In this document: positions 36,181-45,326 of the stretch, piece after piece
Layout of the letters: each line of letters begins with the position of its first letter
Numbering within the stretch: the stretch's first letter is position 1
Assembly: GCF_038007285.1 (NCBI RefSeq)
Contig: NZ_JBBOWX010000001.1
Span: 761,501 to 825,500, forward strand
Origin: Sporosarcina sp. FSL K6-3457
GTDB taxonomy: Bacteria; Bacillota; Bacilli; Bacillales_A; Planococcaceae
DNA length: 64,000 nucleotides
Direction: 5' to 3'
The notes under the pieces: generated by a model
Seen by the model: the letters and a program-made list of their open reading frames with translations, nothing else
What the model was told of the DNA's origin: nothing
Database searches by the model: none
Program-made: the position numbers and the translations under genes

Positions 36181-36501
36181 TCAGTTTTTTGTGTAATTAT
36201 TTACTGTTTCATATAATGCGATAAATTCACCAGCGAGGTCTTTGAAGGTAATGGCATTCATGAGGTGATCTTGGGCATGAATGAGTAGTAGCGAAGTTTC
36301 TACTTTTTCTCCGCGAATTTCTGATTGAATTAAAAAGGTTTGAACCTTATGTGCGCTGCCTAGCTCTTCATTGGCTTTTTCAAGTAATGCGTTTGCTTGC
36401 TCAATATCTTTATCCTTTGCAGCTTGGATCGCCTCAAAAGCTGTACTTTTTGCATTACCACTAAAAAGGATAATTTGCATGATTTGTTCTTCCATGTTCA
36501 T
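36181..36501 (-). CDS. licA: PTS EIIA component, lactose/cellobiose type
   Basis: 106 residues, all-helical EIIA-Lac fold. The phospho-accepting histidine is in LIHAQDHLMNAI (about residue 79), the standard site. It passes phosphate from HPr to the EIIB encoded upstream. Separate EIIA, EIIB and EIIC genes are typical of lichenan/cellobiose systems. The exact start could also be the second methionine three codons in. Confidence 0.93.
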   Translation of the reverse strand: MNMEEQIMQIILFSGNAKSTAFEAIQAAKDKDIEQANALLEKANEELGSAHKVQTFLIQSEIRGEKVETSLLLIHAQDHLMNAITFKDLAGEFIALYETVNNYTKN

Positions 36502-36602
36502 TACGATTCACTACTTCCTACGAGAGATTATGTTTGTACTTCATGTTGCGATGTATAAGGGGCAATCAGTGGGGATAAGCCCCCACTGATTGAAATGTAT
36601 GC

Positions 36603-37883
36603 TTACGCGATTTCTTTTTGCTGTGCTGCAATTTCTTCTTTAAGCTTTTTCAATTCCATTCTTTCTGCAATCTTAACGAACGGAATGTATGCAACGATTG
36701 CAATGACTAAGTTGACTGCCGCAAGTGCCGCGCCTTTCCATGAACCAGTTGCTAAGAATCCGCCGATAATGGGTGGAGTCGTCCAAGGGATAAAGGCAAT
36801 GGTTTTTGGAACAACCCCGGTCGCGATCATCATGTAACTAAAAACTGTTAGCATAACAGGTGTTAAAATAAATGGAATGATGAGCACTGGATTTAACACC
36901 ATCGGGAAACCGAATAGTACAGGCTCGTTAATGTTGAAAATACTTGGTGCAGCACCGAGTCCAGAAATATTACGGTAATGCTTATGCTTACGTCCGGCAA
37001 TGAACACCGCGATGATTAAACCGAGTGTAGCTCCGGTACCCCCTAGATACATGAAAGCATCAAAGAAAGGTTTGGTCACGATATAAGGAATTTCTTCTCC
37101 TGCTGCTAATGCAGCTGCATTAGCTTCAATCGCAGGTAGGTAAACAGCTTGCATAAGTGGTTCCATAATATTTGCACCGTGAAGCCCAAAGAACCAAAGG
37201 ACATGGACGATAACGGCAACAGCAACAGCAGAACCAAGTGTATTGGCCATTTTTGAAACAGGTGCTTGTAGTGCGTCGAAGAAGGCTTGGTGAATGTCAG
37301 GCATTCCACCTACAACTGTCAGTACTTTAATAAGGCCAAAAATGCTGATTGCAATCATTGCAGGGAATAGTGCTGCAAATGATTTTGCTACTGCTGGTGG
37401 AACACTTTCAGGCATTTTCATTATCAAACGTTTGTTACCCAATAGTCTTGTGAAAATTTCAGTAGAAACAAGCGCAATAATAATAGCGATAAATAAACCT
37501 TGTGCGCCAACCCATCCGAATGGAATACCCCAGTCGGTAGAAGTTGGTTGCATAATTGTAATTAAAGAAGCGAGTGCTACAACTCCAGATGCTAGACCAT
37601 CTTTGTCATACGAACGAGCAAGTTGATAGGCGATGGTAAAGACGATGAGTAATGAGACAATGGCAAATGTACCATTCCAAAGAGCGCCGCCGAAGCCTTT
37701 CCATGCATCACTACCAAAAATCATTTCCATAAAGGATTGGTAAGCCTTAATTGGCAAGTTGTTTAATAGTGTTGCCATTGAACCTAAAATCATCAGTGGC
37801 ATGATTGTAACAAAACCATCACGAATAGCAACTAGATGGCGCTGTGCCCCTATACGACCAGCGATTTCGATGAACTTTTCCAT
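36603..37883 (-). CDS. licC: PTS EIIC permease, cellobiose/lichenan type
   Basis: 426 residues with about ten membrane spans. EIIC of the lactose-cellobiose class: GRIGAQRHLVAIRDGFVTIMP N-terminus, FFGLHGANIMEPLM, and NINEPVLFGFPMVLNP, the conserved substrate-binding loop with its glutamate. It transports and phosphorylates a beta-glucoside disaccharide together with the EIIA and EIIB encoded beside it. Confidence 0.94.
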   Translation of the reverse strand: MEKFIEIAGRIGAQRHLVAIRDGFVTIMPLMILGSMATLLNNLPIKAYQSFMEMIFGSDAWKGFGGALWNGTFAIVSLLIVFTIAYQLARSYDKDGLASGVVALASLITIMQPTSTDWGIPFGWVGAQGLFIAIIIALVSTEIFTRLLGNKRLIMKMPESVPPAVAKSFAALFPAMIAISIFGLIKVLTVVGGMPDIHQAFFDALQAPVSKMANTLGSAVAVAVIVHVLWFFGLHGANIMEPLMQAVYLPAIEANAAALAAGEEIPYIVTKPFFDAFMYLGGTGATLGLIIAVFIAGRKHKHYRNISGLGAAPSIFNINEPVLFGFPMVLNPVLIIPFILTPVMLTVFSYMMIATGVVPKTIAFIPWTTPPIIGGFLATGSWKGAALAAVNLVIAIVAYIPFVKIAERMELKKLKEEIAAQQKEIA

Positions 37884-38008
37884 AATTTATTATCCCCCTT
37901 ATTTTTTATAATAGAAGATTGCGATAATGAATGATGGAGACCAATAAATCGGTTGACTCACCGAATTATCCCAGTTTGATCTCCAAGTACCATTGTAAAA
38001 AATGATAT

Positions 38009-38314
38009 TTACTTAAGCATTGCAAGTGCTTTAGTTAGAACAGACTCACCATTCATTGTGCCGTAGTCGATGCTATCGATTACTTCAACGGGAATGTTTT
38101 TTCCTTCAAGCGCTTTTTCGATTTTCTTTTTTAGGAAGCGCACTTGCGGTCCTAATAGTAGAACATCGATTTCTTCGAAGTGCCTATTTGCTTCTGCTTC
38201 TGATACTGCGAAAATTTTAATGTCTTGACCTTTTGTCTTTGCAGCCGTTTCCATCTTCGTTACTAGCAAACTAGTGGACATTCCAGCTGAACAGACGAGC
38301 ATGATTGTTGTCAT
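38009..38314 (-). CDS. licB: PTS EIIB component, lactose/cellobiose type
   Basis: 101 residues with the phospho-cysteine at position 8 in MLVCSAGMSTSLLV, the characteristic P-loop of EIIB-cellobiose. First gene of the operon EIIB-EIIC-EIIA-GH4-MupG. The promoter upstream is of the -24/-12 (sigma-54) type, matching the LevR-like activator gene that lies just upstream on the same strand. Confidence 0.95.
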   Translation of the reverse strand: MTTIMLVCSAGMSTSLLVTKMETAAKTKGQDIKIFAVSEAEANRHFEEIDVLLLGPQVRFLKKKIEKALEGKNIPVEVIDSIDYGTMNGESVLTKALAMLK

Positions 38315-38398
38315 TGTGTTATCCTCCCTATCTTTTTTTGGTTGTTAATTCTATAAAAGAATCATAGAATTACGTTTTTCTTGTACACCTATTCTATA

Positions 38399-38414
38399 TG
38401 CAAGAAGCGTGCCA
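38399..38414 (-). promoter_or_regulatory. Sigma-54 (-24/-12) promoter of the lic-type operon
   Basis: Minus strand: TGGCAC (38414-38409), 5-base spacer GCTTC, TTGCA (38403-38399), an exact match to the TGGCAC-N5-TTGCW consensus. It lies about 85 bases before the EIIB start. Confidence 0.9.
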
Positions 38415-38425
38415 ACTTTTCTTCC

Positions 38426-38439
38426 TATAAACGTTGTCA
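38426..38439. promoter_or_regulatory. cre-like box upstream of the sigma-54 promoter
   Basis: TATAAACGTTGTCA matches the cre consensus TGWAANCGNTNWCA at 13 of 14 positions. It lies between the -24 element and the region where the activator should bind. Confidence 0.55.
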
Positions 38440-38466
38440 TATGGCGCATTTGAAATTACACATAGA

Positions 38467-38504
38467 AAAACGGAAGTGTGTAAATGCTTACACACTTCCG
38501 TTTT
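38467..38504 (-). terminator. Terminator of the activator gene
   Basis: A perfect 17-bp stem (38467-38483 with 38488-38504) with a 4-base loop. It is placed after the activator stop and upstream of the lic-type promoter, so the operon depends on its own promoter. Its symmetry could also serve as an activator site. Confidence 0.85.
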
Positions 38505-38519
38505 CCAAAAGCATTTTGC

Positions 38520-41186
38520 TTACAGCTGATCATTTTCTATAAACATTTGGTAAATATGCATCAGTTCACTTTCAACAAAGGTGATATCGTATTCCGCTTC
38601 TAATCCTTGTAATATATTTTTCACACTTGTTAGATCTTCCGCATATTCCTGCTGAAATTGTTCGACTTTCGGGAATGAGCGTGCTGGCTGATTGAGCCTC
38701 ATATTTTCAATAAGGAAGGCAAGATGCAGGATAATTCCAGTATCGACCCCGGAATCGAGATTGATGCCTAATTTTAATTCGAGCTTAATGACGGTTTTTT
38801 GTAAAAGTTGTACTAAACGAGAAACAGAGGGAATTGTCTTGAAGTGATTTTCAAGAGCTTGTACCATCTCGCTATAAGGTTCTTGGTCGCCAATGATATT
38901 TTCTAATCGTTTTAAATGATGGTCTTGGAAAATTTCAATCGGTGAAAAGTAGGGAATGTTTAAGTATTCAAATTGAACAGTACCCGCAATGGCTAATATG
39001 TCGTAGCTCTCCAGTAATTGATCGATTTTGTCTGTAAAAGATTGTCTGTGGAGAAATTGTAACGAAATAATGACGATATTTTTACCGTTGACGACTTTTT
39101 CTAACTGCTCTTTAATCTTTTTGGCTACTCCATCCCCGGTAAAGCAAGCAGTAACGATTGCTTTTTTAGTTGGCTTAGGTAGGGATGCTGTTGAACTGAA
39201 TTGGTTTTCGATGAGTTGGCGACAGCTTTGATAGATATCGTCCAAACTTCTTCCGAGTGAGGCCTTACGAACAGCCTCCATCACAATTGGCGTGCTTGCC
39301 ATGGACACCGTTTTTGTTTTAATGCCTGTTTCTTCAAAAATCATATGACCAAAGGAAGAAACTGAACCCATATCGACGAGGAACAAAACGCCTTTCGTCG
39401 GCTCTATGTCATGGATTGTACTTTTTATGAGATCGTACATTTCCCGTGCGTCCATTGAAAGAGGCATATCAAAAGCCTTACCGAATTGAACACCTAGTAA
39501 ATCTTGAACCGTCGTCAACATACTTGTAGCGGTAGAATTACCATGCATGATGACAATTATGGCGACTTTATGTTCTTGATTGTACATATTATCCTCAACT
39601 TCAGGAACTAAAAACATCGTAATAAATCCGATTTCGTCAAGTGGTATTTCAACACTCATTTCACTTTCGATTAATTGTGCAAGTTCAATAGCAACTTTAA
39701 ACTCTTTAGGATGCTTATTGTGTACTTTATTTAAGTTTGGATGCGTGATGGTATTGTTTTGATTAATACGCTCAATCGTTCTTTGTAAATGTAGCGCAAA
39801 AGCAAACTTCATTTTTTTTTGAAACGAGTGATTTAACTCTTTTTCGGCAAAGTGGAATACCTTATCGGTGATTTCCCAAATTTGATTGTCGACAATTTCC
39901 TTCAACCCGACTTGTGGCAAATGATCGATGTACTCATTAAAGTATTGATTGAAATCAACGAGTAGCTCAGTTTGAATCTCTTTATTATTCTTACCTTCTT
40001 CATGTAGCTGTTTTAATTTAACTTCCATATCCTGATAAAGGTCTTCCCTGTGCTCTTGATCCACATAGTCACTTTGATCATTATTGAAGGAAAAAGTGAA
40101 AACTTGTTTTTCTGTATCAATAAGACTGTCCATCTTTTCACGATATTGCTTCACATCTAATAACCCTTTTTGTACATGAAGTGGCAGATCATTTTGCTGA
40201 ATGAGAAGGCTGGGTGTTTTGTTGGAAATATAATGCAAAAATGATTTTGCACAAGCTAATTTTAAATCACGTTGTAATTGTCCGATGTTAGCAGACGTGT
40301 GGTACAGCAAAAATGCGGTCAACGCACGTCTTTCTACATGAATCGTTTCATTTAGACGCCCTGACTCCTGAATAAGAAAGTGTTCAATAAGCTGATAGCG
40401 TTCCTCAAATTGACGCTCCTCTAATGAAGGAAGTGTAATTGTCATTGGAATTCTTCGTGTAAATGTTTCGAGCAAATAAGATTCAGGAGATTCTGTTGTC
40501 GCGCCGATGATTTGAACGGAGGCCGTTTTAGTCTCTTCACTATCTCCTAAACTACGGAATATACCTTTGTCGATAAAGGTAAAAAGCATTTCTTGTCCTT
40601 CTGGAGGTAATCGATGAATTTCATCTAAAAACAAGATACCCTTATCTGCTTTTTCAATTAGCCCCGTTCGATTTTCTGTCGCACCTGTAAAGGCACCTTT
40701 TTTTACGCCGAAAATATGTCCAAATAATAATTGGGGATTTTGCGCGTAATCGGCACAGTTAAATTGAATGAAGGGCGCATTTTTCTCGATACTTTCAGAC
40801 TCCACGGCATACTGATACATGCACTCGGCAAAAAAAGATTTTCCTGTTCCCGTTTTCCCTAAAATTAATGTGTGTAAGCCCCTAGGTGGGTAATGAATGG
40901 CGGCTTTAGCCTGCTTGACTGAAATTTTCAAACTACCCTCTGTCCCAATTAAATTATAAAACGAATCGGGGGTATGTTCTTTCTGCTTGTGAGTAGAGGG
41001 AAGCTCTTTATTGAAAAAGAGGATAGGTTTTCCGTTTGTTTTGTCAATCAAACCTTCTCTGTATAATTCGTTTAAATATCTACTGACATTTGAACGCTCA
41101 AGTTGAAGCTGTTCCGCAATTTCAGTAGCTGAAACGCTTTTATTTACTTTCTCAATATAATGAAAAATATCTTCTTTTCGACCCAT
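38520..41186 (-). CDS. LevR/CelR-type sigma-54 activator with PTS regulation domains
   Basis: 888 residues. N-terminal HTH (about 1-50), AAA+ domain (about 90-330) with Walker A GKTGTGKS at 110-117 and the sigma-54 contact motif GAFTGA at 164-169, a PRD near 430-540, an EIIA-Man-like domain (about 550-680, with VIMHGNSTATSM), an EIIB-like segment and a second PRD at the C-terminus. PTS proteins phosphorylate the PRD and EIIA modules, switching the activator according to sugar supply. It would open the -24/-12 promoter of the adjacent operon. GGAGGAGT precedes the ATG. Full length, with no damaged motif. Confidence 0.93.
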   Translation of the reverse strand: MGRKEDIFHYIEKVNKSVSATEIAEQLQLERSNVSRYLNELYREGLIDKTNGKPILFFNKELPSTHKQKEHTPDSFYNLIGTEGSLKISVKQAKAAIHYPPRGLHTLILGKTGTGKSFFAECMYQYAVESESIEKNAPFIQFNCADYAQNPQLLFGHIFGVKKGAFTGATENRTGLIEKADKGILFLDEIHRLPPEGQEMLFTFIDKGIFRSLGDSEETKTASVQIIGATTESPESYLLETFTRRIPMTITLPSLEERQFEERYQLIEHFLIQESGRLNETIHVERRALTAFLLYHTSANIGQLQRDLKLACAKSFLHYISNKTPSLLIQQNDLPLHVQKGLLDVKQYREKMDSLIDTEKQVFTFSFNNDQSDYVDQEHREDLYQDMEVKLKQLHEEGKNNKEIQTELLVDFNQYFNEYIDHLPQVGLKEIVDNQIWEITDKVFHFAEKELNHSFQKKMKFAFALHLQRTIERINQNNTITHPNLNKVHNKHPKEFKVAIELAQLIESEMSVEIPLDEIGFITMFLVPEVEDNMYNQEHKVAIIVIMHGNSTATSMLTTVQDLLGVQFGKAFDMPLSMDAREMYDLIKSTIHDIEPTKGVLFLVDMGSVSSFGHMIFEETGIKTKTVSMASTPIVMEAVRKASLGRSLDDIYQSCRQLIENQFSSTASLPKPTKKAIVTACFTGDGVAKKIKEQLEKVVNGKNIVIISLQFLHRQSFTDKIDQLLESYDILAIAGTVQFEYLNIPYFSPIEIFQDHHLKRLENIIGDQEPYSEMVQALENHFKTIPSVSRLVQLLQKTVIKLELKLGINLDSGVDTGIILHLAFLIENMRLNQPARSFPKVEQFQQEYAEDLTSVKNILQGLEAEYDITFVESELMHIYQMFIENDQL

Positions 41187-41366
41187 ACTTACTCCTCCTG
41201 AAACAATTACATTCTATGGTGAATATAAAAATTAGGTAGATACTCTATTTCTATCGTATCATAAACAGTTGTTTTCATATAGGCTATTTGAACGTAGTTC
41301 CATTGACCTGTAAGAGCTTTTGTAGATTAAAAATGATAAAAGTACCGTGGAAAATAATCTTGAATT

Positions 41367-41409
41367 TGTGATGTACATCACAGAAAAATTCTTTACTTAA
41401 TTTTATACT
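41367..41409 (+). promoter_or_regulatory. Fnr-type box and -10 for the DUF2249/U32 operon
   Basis: TGTGA-TGTACA-TCACA (41367-41382) is a perfect palindrome. A -10 TATACT (41404-41409) places the start near 41416, so the box is centred exactly at -41.5. The predicted leader is about 210 bases and contains a repeat. Confidence 0.82.
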
Positions 41410-41509
41410 TAGTTTATAAGCTGAATGGATGAATACCTCTATTGACTGAGCGTAGGTATTTTCACTTCATTTATCTATATAGATTGAACTTATGATTTTT
41501 ACCTATTTA

Positions 41510-41578
41510 CCAGCGAAGGCGCCTTATTGTGGGAGGCATCCCCAAGCGCCGAGCGTTGTTAGTAGAATTCTTTAGTTC
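41510..41578 (-). repeat. Dispersed repeat family E, short copy
   Basis: Its reverse complement matches both ends of the copy at 53670-53814 (GAACTAAAGAATYCTACTAA and GCCTTCGCTGG) but lacks the middle. It lies in the untranslated leader of the Fnr-box operon. Confidence 0.8.
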
Positions 41579-41625
41579 AGTATATATAGTAAGAACATAA
41601 TTTGAAATTCTAGGAGGAATAGTTG

Positions 41626-41859
41626 ATGAGTGAATATGCAGCAACAGTAAGGGTTCCAGAATATCCACCCCATCTTAAGCATAAAACAATTTTTGAGACA
41701 TTTAATAAGTTAAATTCGTCAGAGGCTATGTTGATTGTCAATGACCATGATCCGATTCCTTTGCGTTTTCAATTCGATTCTATGCACGAAGGTAAATACA
41801 CATGGGAATATATTGAACAAGGTCCAGATACGTTTCAAGTGAAAATCGAAAAACTATAA
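41626..41859 (+). CDS. DUF2249-type small protein, first gene of Fnr-box operon
   Basis: 77 residues, a single domain: a proline-rich start (VRVPEYPPHLKHKTIFETFNKL), then LIVNDHDPIPLRFQF and YTWEYIEQGPDTFQVKIEKL, the characteristic DUF2249 pattern (NDHDP...L). Proteins of this family often accompany nitric-oxide or anaerobic-respiration genes; their reaction is unknown. ATG 41626 is chosen over TTG 41623 because AGGAGG (41612-41617) is 8 bases away. Confidence 0.85.
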   Translation: MSEYAATVRVPEYPPHLKHKTIFETFNKLNSSEAMLIVNDHDPIPLRFQFDSMHEGKYTWEYIEQGPDTFQVKIEKL

Positions 41860-41879
41860 AATGTCTGGAGTTGATTGCG

Positions 41880-42206
41880 ATGGCAAAAGTTAACGTTATC
41901 GATGACAGGACGCTGAAGATTGAACTGTCTTTGGAGGATGCAATTTCAATGGTACAACAAGCAGCTGGAGAGGTAGATAAGTTTGCCAGTGAAATCATCA
42001 CTATTTTTGAAAAAATGCCGAAGTTCAATTATACGCATTATTGTTTTTACGCATTTGACGATACGGCACAATTATTTGAAAATGTACTAGGCATTGATCC
42101 GAAGCAATATAAGACATTTTCTCTAGATGCACCGGATGCGTTTTTCTACTCATTATATGGGGGAATGGCTAGTTTGTATGGCGAAGCGAAAAAATATGTA
42201 GCGTAA
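41880..42206 (+). CDS. Unknown conserved-looking protein in Fnr-box operon
   Basis: 108 residues, soluble, with CTGGAG 9 bases before the ATG. The first half looks alpha-beta (VNVIDDRTLKIELSLEDAIS). The second half is rich in aromatics (YTHYCFYAFDD and FFYSLYGGMASLYGEAKKY). One cysteine and two histidines are present, too few for a clear metal site. No family was recognised. Tight spacing (20 and 30 bases to its neighbours) and shared promoter tie it to the operon's function. Confidence 0.75.
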   Translation: MAKVNVIDDRTLKIELSLEDAISMVQQAAGEVDKFASEIITIFEKMPKFNYTHYCFYAFDDTAQLFENVLGIDPKQYKTFSLDAPDAFFYSLYGGMASLYGEAKKYVA

Positions 42207-42236
42207 GTAACGACTATGTGTAGGAGATGGTTCATT

Positions 42237-42788
42237 ATGAATCAGCAAACGACGAAAATTGTAGAACTAGATGTACGTCCTCACTTGACCAAAAAGCTTG
42301 AGCCTTTCCAGTTAATTATGGATACGGTGAAGGAGTTAGAGGTTGGGGATATTTTTGTACTCCATGCGACCTTTAAGCCAACGCCTTTGTTAGGTGTTTT
42401 GAAGATGAAGGGCTTTGTTAATAAGGTAGAGCGTAAAGAAAAAGATCATTGGGTAGTTTCTTTTGTCAATAAAAAATATAAGCATCTATTAGATATAGAA
42501 GAATCTTCACTAGATGTTGAGCTGGTTTCTTCAGCTCTGTCTTCTGATGAAGAGGCTATAGCGAGAGAATCGAAAACAATCTCGCTCGATAATCGTGGAT
42601 TAGAGCCTCCTCAACCGATGATGCGTACATTAGCTGCTTTAGATCGCAGCCGCCCCGGAGATCGAGTGAGCATTCACAATGATCGGGTCCCTGTTTTTTT
42701 AATAGAAGAATTGAATCGACTGGGTTGTCCTTTTATTGTAGATGAACAGCTTGATGGCACAGCAAAAGTAACGATTCATAAGGTATAA
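42237..42788 (+). CDS. Protein with two DUF2249 domains
   Basis: 183 residues in two tandem DUF2249-like modules: about 8-100 (VELDVRPHLTKKLEPFQLIM, VGDIFVLHATFKPTPLLGVL) and 110-183 (ISLDNRGLEPPQPMMRTLAAL, PGDRVSIHNDRVPVFLIEEL). The second has the LDxRGLEPPxP motif typical of the family. ATG 42237 follows TAGGAGATGG; an in-frame ATG at 42216 lacks a site. Likely a sulfur or metal/redox accessory protein for the membrane protein encoded next; this is inference. Confidence 0.85.
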   Translation: MNQQTTKIVELDVRPHLTKKLEPFQLIMDTVKELEVGDIFVLHATFKPTPLLGVLKMKGFVNKVERKEKDHWVVSFVNKKYKHLLDIEESSLDVELVSSALSSDEEAIARESKTISLDNRGLEPPQPMMRTLAALDRSRPGDRVSIHNDRVPVFLIEELNRLGCPFIVDEQLDGTAKVTIHKV

Positions 42789-42801
42789 GGGGGCGAGGAC
42801 T

Positions 42802-44034
42802 ATGTTTCGTCTCCCATTTCTCTTTATTATTACGGGGATGATTGGTTTCTTTGTATTTCACGGAGCATCCATTCTGACATTATTCGATTGGCTTCATCAG
42901 AATTTACGAGGGCCGGGTGGCTGGTTTTATACCCATATATTTGTCCTTGGATGGGCTACGATGTTGGCAATGGGGGCTGTATATCAGCTTATTAATGTCA
43001 TTTTACAGTCAACCATTTATAGTCAAAAACTTGGTTATGTACACTATGCCTTTTTCACAGTAGGTCTTAGTGGTTTGTTATATGGTTTTGTCACGATGAA
43101 GACGATGTATATTGCTGGATTTGCAACGTTAGCTTTTATAGGAATCATCCTTTTTGCAGTTAATATTGGTGTAACTTTATGGCGTGCAAACAAATGGGAT
43201 GCTATTACGATTAGCGCAGCTTGTGCGGTTCTCTATTTAGTGCTGACAGGGCTAATTGGTATGTGGATGGGTATTAATTTTTATACAGGAAATCGAACTG
43301 CTTTACATGAAAGATTACTGGGAGCCCATATTTGGCTAGGGACGCTTGGCTGGTTTGGCATGCTGATCACAGGATTCAGTTATAAAATGCTACCGATGTT
43401 TTATTTGTCTCATCATTATCCAATACAGCTGCAATGGGTAACTATGGTCACATGGAACGGTGCGGTAGTGTTTGGAGCGGTGTCATTTTTGCTTGGTGGA
43501 GGTTTTTGGACAACATGGTTGGCACTTCTACTAGTAGCAGCTGCACTTATTTTTTATAATATCCATCTACTTCAAATTAAAAAACATCGAGTGAAGCCGA
43601 ATCCAGGTCACGGTATTCGATGGTCGATTTATGCGGCGCAATTTCTCTTATTATTTGTAGGTGTGTTGCTCCTTTATGCGTTAGTTTTTCCAGCTCAACT
43701 TCTACATACTAAAATGGTGCTGCTAGCTGGGTGGGTTTATCTTGGGGGATGGGTGTCTTTTACAATCCTTTGTTATGTATCGAAAATTATTCCGTTTCTA
43801 TGGTGGACACATAAATTTGGCAAGCTGGCGGGGAGACCGGGAACTCCATTAATGGCGGATTTGCTAGATGATAAGAAAGTGCGTATTGGCGTCAGCGTTA
43901 TCGCTCTCTGTTTGTTACTCGTATTCACGGCTATTTTGATAGATAGCGAAATGCTTATTGTCATCAGTGGCATAGCTTTGTCGATTTCTTCCGTTCTGTA
44001 CATGATTTTGATTGGCCGTGTGTTTAGGCGGTAA
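42802..44034 (+). CDS. Heme-copper-oxidase-like / NnrS-like membrane protein
   Basis: 410 residues with about 11-12 membrane spans. Two similar segments carry a histidine at the head of a span: THIFVLGWATMLAMGAVYQL (about 44-63) and AHIWLGTLGWFGMLITGFSY (about 175-194). This H-x5-GW-x2-M pattern resembles heme-ligating helices of NnrS and of CcoN-like proteins. The CuB histidine pair of true oxidases is not evident, so it is probably a heme membrane protein rather than an oxygen reductase. Association with DUF2249 proteins and an Fnr box fits NO or anaerobic metabolism. Confidence 0.7.
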   Translation: MFRLPFLFIITGMIGFFVFHGASILTLFDWLHQNLRGPGGWFYTHIFVLGWATMLAMGAVYQLINVILQSTIYSQKLGYVHYAFFTVGLSGLLYGFVTMKTMYIAGFATLAFIGIILFAVNIGVTLWRANKWDAITISAACAVLYLVLTGLIGMWMGINFYTGNRTALHERLLGAHIWLGTLGWFGMLITGFSYKMLPMFYLSHHYPIQLQWVTMVTWNGAVVFGAVSFLLGGGFWTTWLALLLVAAALIFYNIHLLQIKKHRVKPNPGHGIRWSIYAAQFLLLFVGVLLLYALVFPAQLLHTKMVLLAGWVYLGGWVSFTILCYVSKIIPFLWWTHKFGKLAGRPGTPLMADLLDDKKVRIGVSVIALCLLLVFTAILIDSEMLIVISGIALSISSVLYMILIGRVFRR

Positions 44035-44052
44035 AAAACGAAGAAGGAATGA

Positions 44053-44361
44053 GTGAGTGATATGGATATGATTGAACGTATTCGTGAATTACTTCGGCTT
44101 GTTTATGACCCTGAGCTTGGGATTAGTATTGTTGATTTAGGCCTAGTCTATGATATTCAATATGAGGCTAACAAAGTGTATATCAAAATGACGTTAACAA
44201 CGCCAGGATGTCCCATGCACGACATGATCACAGGTGGTGTGGATTTTATATTGAAGGATCGTCTTGATATTACTGATGTTGAGGTCGATGTTGTTTGGGA
44301 GCCGAAGTGGTCACCGGACATGATTTCTGATGAAGGAAAGAAAGCATTGAGTTACTTTTGA
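44053..44361 (+). CDS. DUF59/MIP18-type iron-sulfur assembly factor
   Basis: 102 residues. The domain shows YDPELGISIVDLGLVYDI, then TTPGCPMHDMI with the conserved cysteine (about 51) and the C-terminal VVWEPKWSPDMISDEGK motif. SufT/PaaD-like proteins help insert Fe-S clusters into target enzymes; the cluster-bearing U32 protein encoded two genes later is a natural client. GTG 44053 is kept as start; ATG 44062 is an alternative. Confidence 0.9.
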   Translation: MSDMDMIERIRELLRLVYDPELGISIVDLGLVYDIQYEANKVYIKMTLTTPGCPMHDMITGGVDFILKDRLDITDVEVDVVWEPKWSPDMISDEGKKALSYF

Positions 44362-44403
44362 GCGAGTGCTTTGCAGTTCATTCCAAAAAGGATGTGTCAG
44401 CCA

Positions 44404-45315
44404 ATGATTGAGCTTATTGCAACAGCTGAATCAGTAGAGCAAGGAAAGTTATTAATCGGCGTAGGTGTCGATACGTTGTACATAGGAGAAGATGAATTCG
44501 GTTTGCGTTTACCGGGTTCTTTTTCGTGTGATGACATTGAGGAAATGACCTCTTTTGCCCATCAACATCATAAGCGGGTATGTGTCGCGGTTAATGCTTT
44601 AATGCATAATAATCGGATTGAGAAAATCATCCCTTATGTAACATTTTTGCAGTCTGTTGGCGTGGATTCTATAACTGTCGGCGATCCAGGCGTCATTCAT
44701 CTACTGAAAAAGCATCAGATTGATTTACCTTATATCTACGATGCGCAAACGATGGTAACAAGCGCAAGGCAAGTGAACTTTTGGGCACAGCGTGGAGCGA
44801 TTGGTGCTGTCCTTGCAAGGGAACTACCTTATGAAGAGTTAAAATCAATTCGACGGCAAGTAACCGTTCCAGTTGAAGTACTAGTTTATGGAGCTACTTG
44901 TATTCAGCAATCGAAACGACCATTAGTCGAAAATTATTTTAACTTTACCGAGCAAGCCGTTCAACAACAGCCGCTATTTATCTCGGAGCCTAAAAAAGAT
45001 GATACGCACTATTCTATTTATGAAGATTGTAATGGCACGCATATTTTTGCGACGGATGATGTGAATTTATTGCCACAGTTAGATAAATTAGTTGCAGCGG
45101 GGTTAACACAGTGGAAGCTGGATGGTATTTTTACAAAAGGACAATCATTTGTGGATATTGTCAGTTTGTTTGTGGAAGCGAGACAAGCGTTTGCAGAGCA
45201 ACGTTGGACGGCGGATGTGCGGGAGCAGTTAAATAGTCGGTTACTTGCATTACATCCAGCGGAAAGATCAGTAGACGAAGGTTTCTTTTTGAAGGAACCG
45301 AGCGATGTCAAATAA
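44404..45315 (+). CDS. U32-family protein, YrrN/TrhP1- or UbiV-like
   Basis: 303 residues from ATG 44404, with AAGGATG about 9 bases upstream. TIM-barrel U32 protein: IELIATAESVEQGKLLIGVGVDTLYIGE start, then VEVLVYGATCIQQSKRPLVENYF. Only one cysteine remains at the site where the partner protein has a cluster motif, as in the shorter member of U32 pairs. Such pairs act in O2-independent tRNA or quinone hydroxylation. It ends 11 bases before the partner gene. Confidence 0.82.
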   Translation: MIELIATAESVEQGKLLIGVGVDTLYIGEDEFGLRLPGSFSCDDIEEMTSFAHQHHKRVCVAVNALMHNNRIEKIIPYVTFLQSVGVDSITVGDPGVIHLLKKHQIDLPYIYDAQTMVTSARQVNFWAQRGAIGAVLARELPYEELKSIRRQVTVPVEVLVYGATCIQQSKRPLVENYFNFTEQAVQQQPLFISEPKKDDTHYSIYEDCNGTHIFATDDVNLLPQLDKLVAAGLTQWKLDGIFTKGQSFVDIVSLFVEARQAFAEQRWTADVREQLNSRLLALHPAERSVDEGFFLKEPSDVK

Positions 45316-45326
45316 GGAGGCGGCAA

